Shown: in pieces, positions 31,446-41,867 of the stretch
How the letters are laid out: each line of letters begins with the position of its first letter
Numbering within the stretch: the first letter of the stretch is position 1
Assembly (NCBI RefSeq): GCF_023101765.2
Contig: NC_064214.1
Location: forward strand, 7,632,001-7,696,000
DNA: 64,000 nucleotides
Source: Spodoptera frugiperda
Lineage: Eukaryota > Arthropoda > Insecta > Lepidoptera > Noctuidae
Direction of reading: 5' to 3'
Notes under the pieces: model-generated
Databases searched by the model: none
What the model saw: the letters and a program-made list of their open reading frames with translations, nothing else
Told to the model about the DNA's origin: nothing
Translations under genes and position numbers: made by a program

Positions 31446-31537
31446 ACTCAGGGACATTTAATGGTTACTTAATCTATTCCTTAGCAGCGATTTTGTATCG
31501 AAAACAATCGTTAAGCAAATGTTAAATGACTCTAAGT
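31446..31537 (+). mobile_element. Foldback MITE M1, copy 4
   Basis: Ends ACTCAGGGACATTTAATGG and TGTTAAATGACTCTAAGT, with core TTCCTTAGCAGCGATTTTGT and GTTAAGCAA. Confidence 0.7.
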
Positions 31538-31950
31538 ACAGTCGTAAAACTAATTTAAAAAAAGACTCGCAATCATAACTTTGTCTCCCGGTATTAGCAC
31601 TTCTTCAAAATGCCAATTGACTTTTTATCACGGACAAGTGATTCTAAACTAGAACCTCTTTCTTGTATGTTCCTCCTTAAAAGAGTAGGTAGGTATTGTT
31701 CCAAAGTTTGGGGGCTAAACGCCAGTAGATTAATGTTTCTGCTTAGTAAGCAATGCTTCACACTTTGTTAACTTACACAAACTCATTTGTTGTGAAAACC
31801 ACGGCTTTAAAAATGCGTAAATACATATTTTAACCAAGTTTTGTTTTTCACGTAATTTACGTGTTAAAAAACCTTAAATATATCACATGTTCAAAGATTT
31901 CGACAAATAAATGTGACTAACGATTTTTTTTCATTCCATTATCACTTTTT

Positions 31951-32026
31951 GACCGGCGCAGGAATCGAACCCGTGACACGTTGCACAGCAGCCGGTCACC
32001 CAACCACTGCGCTAACTGTGCAGTCA
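31951..32026 (-). repeat. SINE-D head fragment
   Basis: GGCGCAGGAATCGAACCCGT, then GACACGTTGCACAGCAGCC and CACTGCGCTAACTGTGCAGT, is the tRNA-like head only. On the minus strand the A-box region (TAGCGCAGTGG) and B-box (GGTTCGATTCC) are close to tRNA consensus. There is no SINE body, so it could also be a separate family. Confidence 0.6.
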
Positions 32027-32490
32027 CACAATAACAATAATACGTTTGCATGAATGCAACGTTTTACCATTAAACAAAAATAGTACATGGAGCTATTAAA
32101 ATTTTAATGTGTGAAAAATAATGGCTCACGTATCACAATTGGATTTTTAACTAATAAAATGTGTGGGTTTACCCAACTACACTGAATAACAAGCACTATA
32201 CCATATCCAATTTATTGTTTAATTTAAAAAAAGCTTCCGTCCGCACCGGTAACTACTATACGATTTAAAAATAGATGAGAAAAAAGAGTGAAATGCGTTT
32301 TTCATGAAAACTCGCTACGGACTGAATTCTAAAGAAATGAAATGTGTTTTCAGGTTTTTCAGCGTGGTTTTATTTTCATAAGTGTCGTTCACAATTTTTC
32401 CTAGGCGTAACACATTCTGCCGACAACTGGGACAGGTAGCTACTGCTACTGTTTCGACAGAATTTTAATCATTTTTATGCTAGCTAGATA
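32027..32490. other. AT-rich non-coding DNA
   Basis: No supported feature. Confidence 0.35.
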
Positions 32491-32784
32491 AAGTATGGGA
32501 GAGCCATGCTTCGGCACGAATGAGCCGGCTCGACCGGAGTGATACCACGGCCTCATAGAAAACCGACGTGAAACAACGCTTGCGTTGTGTGAGGTTACCG
32601 GAGGCCCAATTACCCCCTTTCCAATCTTCTTAATCCCCGATTCCCCAACAACCCTTAAATTCCTAACCCCAAAAAGGCCGGTAACGCACTTGTAACGCCT
32701 CTGGTGTTTCAGGTATCCATGGGTGGCGGCGATTGCTTACCATCAGGTGAACCGTAAACTCTTTTACCAGCTTATACCATAAAA
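32491..32784 (-). repeat. SINE-A copy, near full length
   Basis: AAGTATGGGAGAGCCATGCT, CGGCTCGACCGGAGTGATAC, AGGTTACCGGAGGCCCAAT, CCCCGATTCCCCAACAACCC and GGCGGCGATTGCTTACCATC, to ACCAGCTTATACCATAAAAG. One of the best copies in the window. Confidence 0.85.
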
Positions 32785-33299
32785 GAAGACTAAGACACCA
32801 TTTGAAGTATAAGTTTAGTATTAGTTGATACTTGTGGTGTTCTCTACTTTTACACATCTAATATTATGTTTCATAGCAGTCAGGAACAACATATTTCTTG
32901 CTACAAAATGTCTTCTACAATATGTCTGTCTCCAATATGTGCTACAGCCATAAATTGCGTGGAAGAGCCATTAGCTAGTACGCACTATTGGTTCCATAAC
33001 TAACTCTCGCGACATTACCTGTACACTACGTCTGTGTTTGACTAAAAAAATAATAGTTCTGTTATGTCGTATACATAGGTCTTTTAGGACCCTTTTCTCG
33101 GGTTTAATGTATTGATATAAAATGCTTTAGAGTATTTTTCATATCCGAAAATCTAGTTCTATTCAATATGGGTAGATATGTCATTATTGCGGTTTCTTGA
33201 TGAAACCACCGACGTTTAAATACTTGAAAGTCCTAAGATTGCTGACAAATTATGCATTGGTGATGATGTCATAGTATAGGACAGTATTAATATTTATAA
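32785..33299. other. AT-rich non-coding DNA
   Basis: No supported feature. Confidence 0.35.
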
Positions 33300-33579
33300 C
33301 ATCACATCAACAGCCTATAAGTGACCACTGCCCACCAAAGGCCTCTTCTCACACGGATTTAAGGTTTCACCACGCTTGCTCAATGCGGGTGGGCGATCAA
33401 AGTTATAATTAGAAATTATAAGCCCAGATATAGTCACGATGTCTTTTTTTCACCGGTTGTTGGTGTTTAAATAATCATAGAAAGTATATGTATATAACTT
33501 GGAAAGAGTCACATTGATATTTTGCCGTTGGTAGATTTCGAACCTGCATGAGAAGCGGGCGATTTAACCCTCACGCCAT
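33300..33579 (-). repeat. SINE-X copy, near full length
   Basis: On the minus strand a tRNA-like head (GGCGTGAGGGTTAAATCGCC, B-box-like GGTTCGAAATC) precedes a body with CACGATG..TTCACC motifs. The 3' end is GAAGAGGCCTTTGGTGGGC followed by CAGTGGTCACTTATAGGCTG and TTGATGTGATG. That 3' end resembles the 3' end of the RTE element (compare 7977-8050), suggesting a SINE moved by RTE machinery. Confidence 0.65.
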
Positions 33580-34537
33580 ATATTACTTGAAAATATTTAA
33601 ATGGAGCTTCAAAATCATTATCTTAAAACCAATATATTAAAGTCCGTAATTCCTTAATAAATACGAAAAGCAATCCTAGAAACTGTGAACATAATTCTCG
33701 CTCGTATCCAAGGGAAACTAACCCTAAAAGACTAATGACGTCAGCACTTTACACACATCCATTTCATTACGCTGAAAGAAAATCCGTAGTGTAGAAAATC
33801 TGATAACATTTGCTATTCATTCTAAAAACTAGACGTAGAATGAAATATACAGTATGGAGATCACTCATAAGATTTAAATGAAACTACAAGTAGTACTCGT
33901 CCATGGAAGCATAATTAAATTCATTAATTAACAAACAATTTATAAATAAATCAAGTATGTACATATTAAATTCTGTGGGAACAGCTCCATCTTCCTTGAT
34001 CATAGAAGAGTTGTAATTTTATAGGTTGTCTAGAAATGTTACATGACATATTATTATGGTGTGGCATTGCTATACCTAATACCTAATCCCTAATTCAAAT
34101 TAGCTCATAAGAGAGATTAATGCACTTTTTGACTTACCTATTGGGCCTATTTCACCTATTTTTCGTATATCGTCAGCCAAGATCGTCGCCAACAAATATA
34201 TATATTATATATTTGTATTATGTACTAAGGCTCAAAAGACTAACAACTCTGTCTAACTAAAAAGTAACAAACAACGCCATCTATCGACAGCAAGTGTACC
34301 TAAAATATATTGAAAGTTTGAAGCAAATAATGGTAGAGCTAAATACTGTTAACTCGATACTTACGCGCCATTAGGTAACGTCTCCCGCCATTGCCATTGA
34401 AACTCACTGCGTGGAACAGCCTTTCTTATAAGTACCTCTTTGGATACTAAACTTGCTGTATTTATAGCGTAAAGGAGAATATATTGGAATGAAGATAATT
34501 TTTTGTTCTTTTGTAAAATGTAAGGACTTTTTTTTAT
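33580..34537. other. AT-rich non-coding DNA
   Basis: No supported gene. A short AT palindrome (CAAATATATATATTATATAT) lies near 34193-34216. Confidence 0.35.
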
Positions 34538-34710
34538 ACTAACATTAGAACTGTAAGACGGGATATTTACCATGTTTATTTATGTCTACGAGTAAAAGTT
34601 TATGTGATGAACTCCGCGTGATCATGGCGCTTGCAACAGTGCCGAAATATCAAAAACTTATCGACATAAATAAACATGGTAATTATCCCGTCACAAGTTC
34701 TAATGTTAGT
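34538..34710. mobile_element. MITE M4 with 48-bp inverted ends
   Basis: A 173-bp unit. The left arm (34538-34586) starts ACTAACATTAGAACT and ends CATGTTTATTTATGTC. The right arm (34663-34710) is its reverse complement with only a few differences. The interior is about 76 bp. Non-coding. A single copy here. Confidence 0.75.
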
Positions 34711-34819
34711 TTTAGTGACCATGCCAGTTTAAAGACATTTTTTATGTCATTGAATGCGAGGTATAGGCTCTTTAGTCAGTTAACATACCACAGATAGGGC
34801 CCAGTAGGGCTGATGCCTG

Positions 34820-34960
34820 ATCCGGAGCTGCGGACAATGTAACAGGTTACCTGGGCTCCGGTTCAAAACAGGAGAAGAAATGGGGTGATTTTTAGTCAGT
34901 AAGAGTTTAACACTCCCTCTCGCCTCGCCCAGAGAGAAGTCGTTGAATAATTTTCACCCC
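34820..34960 (-). repeat. SINE-B copy
   Basis: ATCCGGAGCTGCGGACAATG, CTGGGCTCCGGTT, AGGAGAAGAAATGGGGTGAT and AACACTCCCTCTCGCCTCGC. The end is eroded. Confidence 0.75.
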
Positions 34961-35592
34961 TTAGAAAACTGTGTTTACCTGTGTACAATCTAAATGGCCA
35001 TGTGTGTTTAAAAGGAAGGTGCGGTTAAAATTGCCTTGTGAAAATATTCCTCAAAAAACAAGAGTTTAGATAAAAAAAAAATTTAACCACGCGATACTCG
35101 TTGACATTATTCGCTGTCCCTTTATAATTCTCAGTCTTCATGATCAGTTTATATCTTCAGGCATGATCCGTATAACATGAAAAGTAATTTAATTATACAC
35201 AGAAATCTTAAAAACAAGAATATTCTTAAACAAAGTCGTAGAACATTGCCGAAAGTCTCCAAAAATGACGGTAAGAAAAAGGCAAAATGTTATTAAACAT
35301 TGTTTGAGGTCGAAGAACTCAACCTACGACATTTTGGTAAAATAATTACTGTACTAGTTGAAGAATAAACTCCCTAAATCATAATTATCCATACTCGCCT
35401 AACTGACGACATTTCCTATCGCGAATTACTTAGAGACTGTCAGACTTAACGTGGATCCAAGTTATAAACGTGAGGTTCTTCATTTTTATCAAAGAGAAAA
35501 GACTTAACTTAAAAAGACTCCCACATCACTTAGATGGGTAATGTTTTAAACGTTTCTTACTTATTTTATTGCTACAAAATCACGGTTAACTC
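34961..35592. other. AT-rich non-coding DNA
   Basis: No supported feature. Confidence 0.35.
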
Positions 35593-35720
35593 ACGTATAT
35601 TAATGGAGAAAAACTCTACTAGTTTCGAGTCACAGAAGGACTCCTTATCATGAGCAGCGTGTGCAGACGCGGTGACGACGCGTAGCCTACGAAACTAGTA
35701 CAGCTTTTCTCTTTATACGT
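35593..35720. mobile_element. MITE M5
   Basis: About 128 bp with imperfect inverted ends (ACGTATATTAATGGAGAAAA...CTACTAGTTTCG against CGAAACTAGTACAGCTTTTC...TATACGT). The centre is CATGAGCAGCGTGTGCAGAC and GCGGTGACGACGCGTAG. A related GCGGTGACGTCGCATA piece lies at 41736-41757. Confidence 0.6.
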
Positions 35721-36313
35721 AAGTAAACTATGTTTTTAGTTAATTTTTTAATTACGTTCTTGACAAACACTTAACAAATATATTATAGCCATGACTGAAC
35801 CTAAAGCAAACACCATGTTATTGTGTAAACTTGTGTAATTCAAATCTTCGTATGTTTTACCTAACAAATAATCGATCTCGAGAAATTTCTACAAAAAAAC
35901 CAACAACAGCCATTAAACCGAACGTTAGTGTAAACCCACTCTAAAGCCTCTAACATGTACCAAGCACATAGCCTCAGGAAAATTTAGCACTCTAGTAGAC
36001 TAGGGCGCGTGTACCGTAGCCAAACAGGACATTATCATACTAAATATTAATACAAGCATTTTCAGATACCTACACGACGTTGTTATGTCTTTATATAAAG
36101 TTTCAACTAGGATTTTTACCGTTTAAACTTTGAAACTTATGTTTAGGGGAAGAAGGAAGAATTTTAAGTGAATTTAAGTTCGTATGTTCTACAAGAGTGA
36201 GTGCATCGTTGTTGAGTGGTATGCGCTTGCCAAACGATATCCTGAGCAAAGTTCTTAAGGTAACTTCACGATTTTAAACTCTGAAGGGGTACACAGAGTG
36301 TTATTTTTGATAC
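35721..36313. other. AT-rich non-coding DNA
   Basis: No supported feature. Confidence 0.35.
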
Positions 36314-36418
36314 AAAGTCAAAGTCAAAGCATTTATTTCAATTAATCCTAAATTAGGTACTTTTGAAACGTCAAATTGAATTATCCGTCAGGCTGTCTGT
36401 CAGTGAAGCTAGGCGCAG
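36314..36418 (-). repeat. LINE 3' end (CR1-like), diverged copy
   Basis: CAAAGTCAAAGTCAAAGCAT, TTATTTCAATTA, GGTACTTTTGAAACGTCAAA, then CTGTCTGTCAGTGAAGCTAG. It belongs to the same family as 51032 and 52419 but is older and shorter. Confidence 0.6.
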
Positions 36419-36811
36419 TACAAGTCCTATAATAACCTAATGTTTATAAAATATTATCATTTTGGTATAGCTAATAGGTATTAAATACGACTAAAATTAT
36501 CAATATCTTAAGCCAAGAATCTTGTGTAATTAACACTCAATTTGGTTAATTCGAAGTTTGTTACCACAACAATTTGGTACTTCGGTACCCTAGGCACAAC
36601 TTGTAAACTTGCCAAAGTGCGAAGGGTGCAAACTTTAGACCTTCTTGTTTTACGATCCCGACCGAATTCGAGGGACAAGTGCTTCCTAAATTTGTATTCA
36701 ATAATAGGATAAGCAGAGGATTTTAGTAATGTAATCAATCGATCACTTGTATTTCATTTTTAATTTTGATTTTCAGAATCAGCACATAGAGCCCGGTAGT
36801 TTTAAATTCAA
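36419..36811. other. AT-rich non-coding DNA
   Basis: No supported feature. Confidence 0.35.
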
Positions 36812-36893
36812 CTGCACAGTTGGCGTGGTGGCTGGAATACTGGCTGCCATGCAACGTGTCGATCTTGGGATTGAACCCAATTCCAATTTGATA
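36812..36893 (+). repeat. SINE-D head fragment
   Basis: ACTGCACAGTTGGCGTGGTG, GCTGCCATGCAACGTGTCG and a B-box-like GGGATTGAACCC. The body is missing. Confidence 0.65.
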
Positions 36894-37221
36894 CAATGAA
36901 GAACCAAAGTAAATAGCCTGACTTTATACACAATACTTAACAGAATTCATTATATACACATAACCTACATACGAAAAGATAACTTGGAAAGTGATTTTAC
37001 ATTGAATAAACAAATATAAATTATAATATTCATACGAACATGGATTGTAAAGGGTTGACTCCTTAAGCCCTTTCCAAATATCGGCCGGTCTAAGGGTAGG
37101 TCACTATGTTATTATACATGTTATATTTTATGTATATTTGAACGAAGATATGGAAAAGGGGTTACACAAACACCACTTTTTAGCTTTTAAGTCTTGTTAT
37201 CCTTTAAAAAAGTATTCATAG
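36894..37221. other. AT-rich non-coding DNA
   Basis: No supported feature. Confidence 0.35.
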
Positions 37222-37243
37222 ATACTTTGACTTTGACTTTGAG
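37222..37243 (+). repeat. CTTTGA-repeat LINE tail
   Basis: ATACTTTGACTTTGACTTTG is the plus-strand version of the TCAAAG tails at 36314, 51032 and 52419. Almost nothing of the LINE body is recognisable. Confidence 0.4.
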
Positions 37244-37254
37244 GAGATGTTTTG

Positions 37255-37567
37255 ATTTATGTTGTAAGCCGGTAATCGACGGATCACCTGATGGTAAGCA
37301 ATCGCTGCCGCCCGTGGAGACCCGAAACACCAGAGGCGTTACAAGTGCGTTGTCGACCTTTTAGGGATTGGGAATTTAAATGTTGTTGGGTAATCGGGGT
37401 CTGGGAAGATTGGGAACGTTGGTAATCGGGCCTCCGGTAACCTCATTCACATAACAAAACACAACGCAAACATTGTTTTTCTCGTGTCCCGTCGGTTATC
37501 TGTGAGGCCGTGGTATCACTTCGATCGAGCCAGCCCATTCGTGCTGAAGCATGGCTCTCCCACACTT
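37255..37567 (+). repeat. SINE-A copy, near full length
   Basis: TGTAAGCCGGTAATCGACGG, ATCACCTGATGGTAAGCAAT, CACCAGAGGCGTTACAAGTG, GGGCCTCCGGTAACCTCATT and CTGTGAGGCCGTGGTATCAC, to CATGGCTCTCCCACACT. Confidence 0.85.
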
Positions 37568-37971
37568 TAAAACTGTACTACCAATAGCTGTCGAAAACGG
37601 GCGTAGCTGCTACCAAAAACTAGTTAGTACATACAGCACATAAACATACTATCTACATGTATCTTAGACCTTCAAAATACCGTCTAAGTCTAGACCGAAG
37701 TTTAGCCGCTACATCTAGATTGCAGGGTCCTCCGATGTTATCGGCAGGATTAATTAACTTTATGCCAAAATGGCGGCAGGTCTTAGGCCTAAAGGGGTCG
37801 TAATGTGACCTCAATTGAGAGTAATAACTCGTTTTAATTATTCAACTTTGCAGCTTAGTTATGGACTAAGGAGTTGAGGATTTAAGACGTATGTTAAGAC
37901 GTATATTATGTATTGATTTTGGATAATGTATTGTCACATATTTGTCCTTATCCAATAGATAATTCAATTTG
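37568..37971. other. Non-coding DNA
   Basis: No supported feature. A GC-richer patch at about 37720-37790 has no frame or motif I recognise. Confidence 0.35.
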
Positions 37972-38126
37972 CTGCACGGCGGGTATGGCAGCAGGGCAAC
38001 TGGCGGCTGCGCAACGTGTCCTTGCTTCGATTCCCGCACGAAGCAACTATTTGTGTGATCCTCAAATTGTTGTGTCAGGTCTGGGTGTTTTGTGTTTGTG
38101 AACTTTTATGTTTGTAAGCGCATCAA
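37972..38126 (+). repeat. SINE-D copy
   Basis: CAGCAGGGCAACTGGCGGCT, GCAACGTGTCCTTGC, B-box TTCGATTCCCGCACGAAGCA, CTCAAATTGTTGTGTCAGG and ATGTTTGTAAGCGCATC. The A-box side is partly lost. Confidence 0.75.
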
Positions 38127-38182
38127 ATTATTTGAATGGCCCTTGAGCTATGGAACAGTTGGTTAAGACATATTTTAATGCT

Positions 38183-38299
38183 CTCGAAGGCTGGCAACGC
38201 ATTTGTAACTCCTTTGGTGTAACGGGTGTCAACAGACGACGCCAATGGCTTACCATCAGATGATCGCTCTGCTCGTTGTCTGCCCCATCATATTTATAA
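38183..38299 (-). repeat. SINE-A copy, 3' half
   Basis: CGAAGGCTGGCAACGCATTT, ACTCCTTTGGTG, AATGGCTTACCATCAGATGA, then CTGCTCGTT. Confidence 0.65.
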
Positions 38300-38712
38300 A
38301 GAAAGCATGAAGATAAAAAGTGTCTGTAATAAAATTTTCCAGGCTAGTATCTAAATAAATCTCTGTAGTGCGGCATACTAGATTATATCACAGACTTGCT
38401 ATGCAAATTTTTACAAGGCAATCTGTTCCTTTATCTCATTTTCTTTGTTTCTAGAGGTACATCTCTTTTTCATGAATAACTTAAGAGCAATAATTATTAA
38501 TGTATTTTAAATGGTTCATCTAGGAAAGTCTAGGTTTTATAAAGAAACGCTTTAGTTTAGTTTCATCTTAAGGCAAAATAAAATGCACTAAGTAAAAAGA
38601 AGACATTTAATACTGACCCATCGCTTCATTTACAATTTTACATTCGTGTTTGCTAAACAATTAAATTTCAAACTTAAATTCTGTCTACCTATAAAATGTC
38701 ATCAAAATCATC
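38300..38712. other. AT-rich non-coding DNA
   Basis: No supported feature. Confidence 0.35.
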
Positions 38713-38876
38713 AATGGAACGCCGTGCAACGTGTAGCTGGGTTCAATCCCCGCAAGGAAAAACTCTTTATGTCATCCACAAATTATTATTTCGGGTCTGG
38801 GTGTCATGTGCATGTTGTAAACGCACCTACGATACAGGAGAAAAACCTAATGTGTGGCAATATTTAAAAAATATTT
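38713..38876 (+). repeat. SINE-D copy, head truncated
   Basis: GAACGCCGTGCAACGTGTAG, B-box GGGTTCAATCCCCGC, CACAAATTATTATTTCGGGT, GTTGTAAACGCACCTACGAT and GGCAATATTTAAAAAATATT. Reading frames over it are chance. Confidence 0.75.
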
Positions 38877-39357
38877 TTAGTTATCATCACAAAAGTGTTC
38901 TTTATTTATTTTCATAATACAAAGTTAACATCAAATCTTATCCAACTTAGCAATTGACATGGAAACAACCTAGAAAATTCGAACAAGCCCATGTAGCACT
39001 AATGAGAGCCTACTCTCAACATATACACTACCTAGTACTACATTATGTATGTGTGTCACCACTCTCGTGATTAGAGTCCGGACTTAAGAATTAGGGCTCG
39101 TTACCTAAGATCTGAGCAGAGATTCTTAGAAGTCTCAAAGTTAAGGTAATTACATTAGAATTGTGGGTGTTCTTCTTATCGTTTTGTGATATATTTTCGT
39201 TATGTATTACTAGAGCGGTTGTAAGTAAGCGTCTTTTTATTTATTTGTGTTATATTCGCCGAAGAATAGAAAAAGCACAGATGCGCATTATTTGATAATA
39301 ATTGAATACAATTCTATCGAAGACACAATAGTCCATGTATTTTTTAAGTTTTATGGT
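38877..39357. other. AT-rich non-coding DNA
   Basis: No supported feature. Confidence 0.35.
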
Positions 39358-39520
39358 TTTATTTTTATGGTATAACCCGACAAACAAGCAGGACAGATCA
39401 CCTGATGGTATGCTATCGGGGTCACCAATGGACAGACGAAACACCAGAGGATTTACAAGTGCGTTGCCGGCAATTCAAATCCAATCACTAATTGGGAAGA
39501 TTGGGAATGTTGGGGTAATA
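39358..39520 (+). repeat. SINE-A copy, truncated
   Basis: TTTTTATGGTATAACCCGAC, AGATCACCTGATGGTATGCT, ACACCAGAGGATTTACAAGT and GCGTTGCCGGC. It ends at TTGGGAAGATTGGGAATG. Confidence 0.7.
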
Positions 39521-40535
39521 ATATTTCATATTTTCCAAACTAAATGAAAACCATTGTTTGTAAAATGTCCAATTTAATTAATAATTTTTGATTACTTTTA
39601 TTGTATTTTTGATGGCCAGAACTAGCACACGTCTGTGGTCAGAAATGGCACGAATCTGGCCAAAAATGGCACAAACTCCCTTTTTTTCTTTTTTATACAG
39701 TTATTTTTCTATTGGACGTTCTTTAAAAAAAGGGGTTTCTTAGGCTTATGTTAAATGACTTTTTACTAGAAATATGTTCGTGATAACAAAAACTATAAGT
39801 TAAGAAAGCCTCAAAGTCGACAAAAATCTTAAAGTGGCCACAACCGGGTCACTCACGATATATAGAATAGACACGTATTTTTTATTTACTTATGGAAAGA
39901 AATACTAACTACGATATATTGATTTGAATTTAAAAATTGTTATGTTATATGTATCTTTTATACTTATGTATATACATAAAATAAAAAGATACATGTCTAA
40001 TATTTTTTCATTACTACGAACAGACTAAACAGATTTTTATGTTTTATACCCCGTCATCATCCCTATTATTCGTGTATATTTATTGTTTTTTTTCTGTTTT
40101 ATGTTTTTTTTATGCTAATATCTAATTTCCTCGTCTTGTTTACTCCATAAGAACTTCTACCACAAAAAAAACCCAACCTGATTCTACACAATTCTCGAAC
40201 ACTGCACTCCCTTCTCCACAATCGCTCTTGTAGTTATAACCACTCGACAAACTACCCAAGTACATCCAAAACCCAGTTCAAACTAAGATCACGTAACATA
40301 TAACTTAATCTAGATAAGTATAAGCTGTAGTGATACAAGTTTAGTAGACGTTGCTCTAAGATTAACATCTAATGTGATTAATATGTGATGTTAGTATGTC
40401 CTTAGCGAAACTAGGTCACGGTATATTAAGTGGGATTGCGAAGGAATTATTGGTAATAGTGGTTGTTACTACCCTGTGTTAGATAGAAGTGTAGGTGTTT
40501 CATAATCGACCAGCGAAATAATAACAGGACCGTAA
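39521..40535. other. AT-rich non-coding DNA with one hairpin
   Basis: A 23-bp arm hairpin lies at 39949-39994 (ATGTATCTTTTATACTTATG against its near-perfect complement, two mismatches, no loop). Otherwise nothing supported. Confidence 0.4.
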
Positions 40536-40572
40536 AACGCCCATGGGTAGTACCGATTGCTTACCATCAAAT
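40536..40572 (-). repeat. SINE-A remnant
   Basis: CGCCCATGGGTAGTACCGAT followed by TGCTTACCATCAAATC is a 37-bp relic of SINE-A. Confidence 0.45.
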
Positions 40573-40575
40573 CCT

Positions 40576-40635
40576 AAGTGTGTGTGAAATTGTATGTTTG
40601 TAAACGCACCCACGACACATAGGAGAAAATCCCAC
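40576..40635 (+). repeat. SINE-D 3' fragment
   Basis: GTGTGTGTGAAATTGTATGT, TTGTAAACGCACCCACGACA, then AGGAGAAAATCCCAC. Confidence 0.6.
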
Positions 40636-40640
40636 ACATC

Positions 40641-41025
40641 ATCACATCAATAGCCTATTAGTGGCCACTGCTGACCAAAGCCTCTTCTCGCATGGAGAAG
40701 GTTTGAGCATTAATCACCACGCTTGCTCAATGCAGGTTGGCGATTACAAATTTATAACTAGAAATTATAATTATAAGCGGGTTTCCTCACGATGTTTTAC
40801 TTCACCGTTTGTCAGTGGTGTCTAAATAATCTTAGAAAGTATAACTTGATACTTGCCGTTGGTAGGTTTCGAACCCGCGCCCTCATGCATCATCATCATC
40901 ATCATCAGCCTATAGCAGTCCACTGCTGGACATAGGCCTCCCCAATTGTTCGCCACTTTGCTCTATCACTAGCGACGAGCATCCAGCCCACATGCATGAG
41001 GAGCTTTAATACCAGACTCATCACT
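40641..41025 (-). repeat. SINE-X copy interrupted by an RTE fragment
   Basis: CATCACATCAATAGCCTATT, AGTGGCCACTGCTGACCAAA, TCACCACGCTTGCTCAATGC, TCACGATGTTTTACTTCACC and GGTAGGTTTCGAACCCGCGC, down to CCCTCATGCAT at 40890. The remainder (GAGGAGCTTTAAT) resumes at 40998 after the inserted RTE piece. Confidence 0.7.
40891..40990 (-). mobile_element. 5'-truncated RTE insertion, 100 bp
   Basis: CATCATCATCATCATCAGCC, then GTCCACTGCTGGACATAGGC and CTCCCC, is the 3' end of an RTE element (compare 7977-8035). It is flanked by the 7-bp duplication CATGCAT (40884-40890 and 40991-40997). It sits inside the SINE-X copy and is therefore younger than it. Confidence 0.8.
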
Positions 41026-41757
41026 AAACACTAAGCAGACCCAAAATCACCCCGCAGTATTTTTAGTATTTAACTATGGTCCTTGACTGCAACACTTATG
41101 CAACATATGGAAACAAATAAGCATAATGCTCTATCATACCAATCGCAGTAATCAATTCCTTGTCTCCTTTATAAATGAAGATATTAAACAAAACAACTTA
41201 ATTTAGCTTCCACCAGTACTTTGCACTTTTATAGCAGTGTTTCTCTACTGCCACTACCATTATATAGTAAATATCTCTTGTTCTGCCATGCAATGTTTTG
41301 CCTTGCACTTTATTAAATAAATATTCTTTGAGCATTTTATAACGTTCAGTATTAAAATCTGTATGAACTGAAGTGAGATATTTTTAAACTTGCCTCAAAG
41401 GAGCGTAGAACTTAAGACGTCTTCTTTTTTATTTATACACAAAGTTTGTACATTATGGATGGTCATAAATTGCTTCAATAGCTAAGTTATCGTAACCCAA
41501 ACTATCAATTTTTCTTTGTTGGGCAGGTATACACGCGTACACATACATGTCTACGAATGTGTATGAATGACTATAGTCATACACATACTGTCACTATCAT
41601 ATATCTACATACTGTCATATATGTATGTCTATACATATACATATGGTTCTATAAATCTGATGAAAACACACGCTCGCAGTCACTACGACTCATGTAAACG
41701 AGGACCTATTTAAGAAAAATAAATGAAACATCAACAGACGCGGTGACGTCGCATAAT
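41026..41757. other. AT-rich non-coding DNA
   Basis: Contains an ATAC/CATAT-rich low-complexity stretch at about 41525-41645. At 41736-41757 there is a piece related to the centre of M5. No gene. Confidence 0.4.
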
Positions 41758-41860
41758 ATCAGCCATAAGACGTACACTGCTGAACATAGGCCTCCCTCAA
41801 TGACTTCCAGATAGACCAATTAGAAGCGACCTGCATCCAGCGGCTACCTCCGACCTTAAT
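41758..41860 (-). mobile_element. 5'-truncated RTE insertion, 103 bp
   Basis: ATCAGCCATAAGACGTACAC, TGCTGAACATAGGCCTCCC, then ACCTGCATCCAGCGGCTACC matches the last about 100 bp of the full-length RTE. It is flanked by the 7-bp duplication GCATAAT (41751-41757 and 41861-41867). The GAT tail is reduced to about one unit. Confidence 0.75.
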
Positions 41861-41867
41861 GCATAAT

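Noticed and set aside
31951..32026. tRNA gene (good A and B boxes on the minus strand)
   Set aside because: Matches the SINE-D head including its non-tRNA GTTGCACAGCAGCC part; no convincing acceptor stem pairing.
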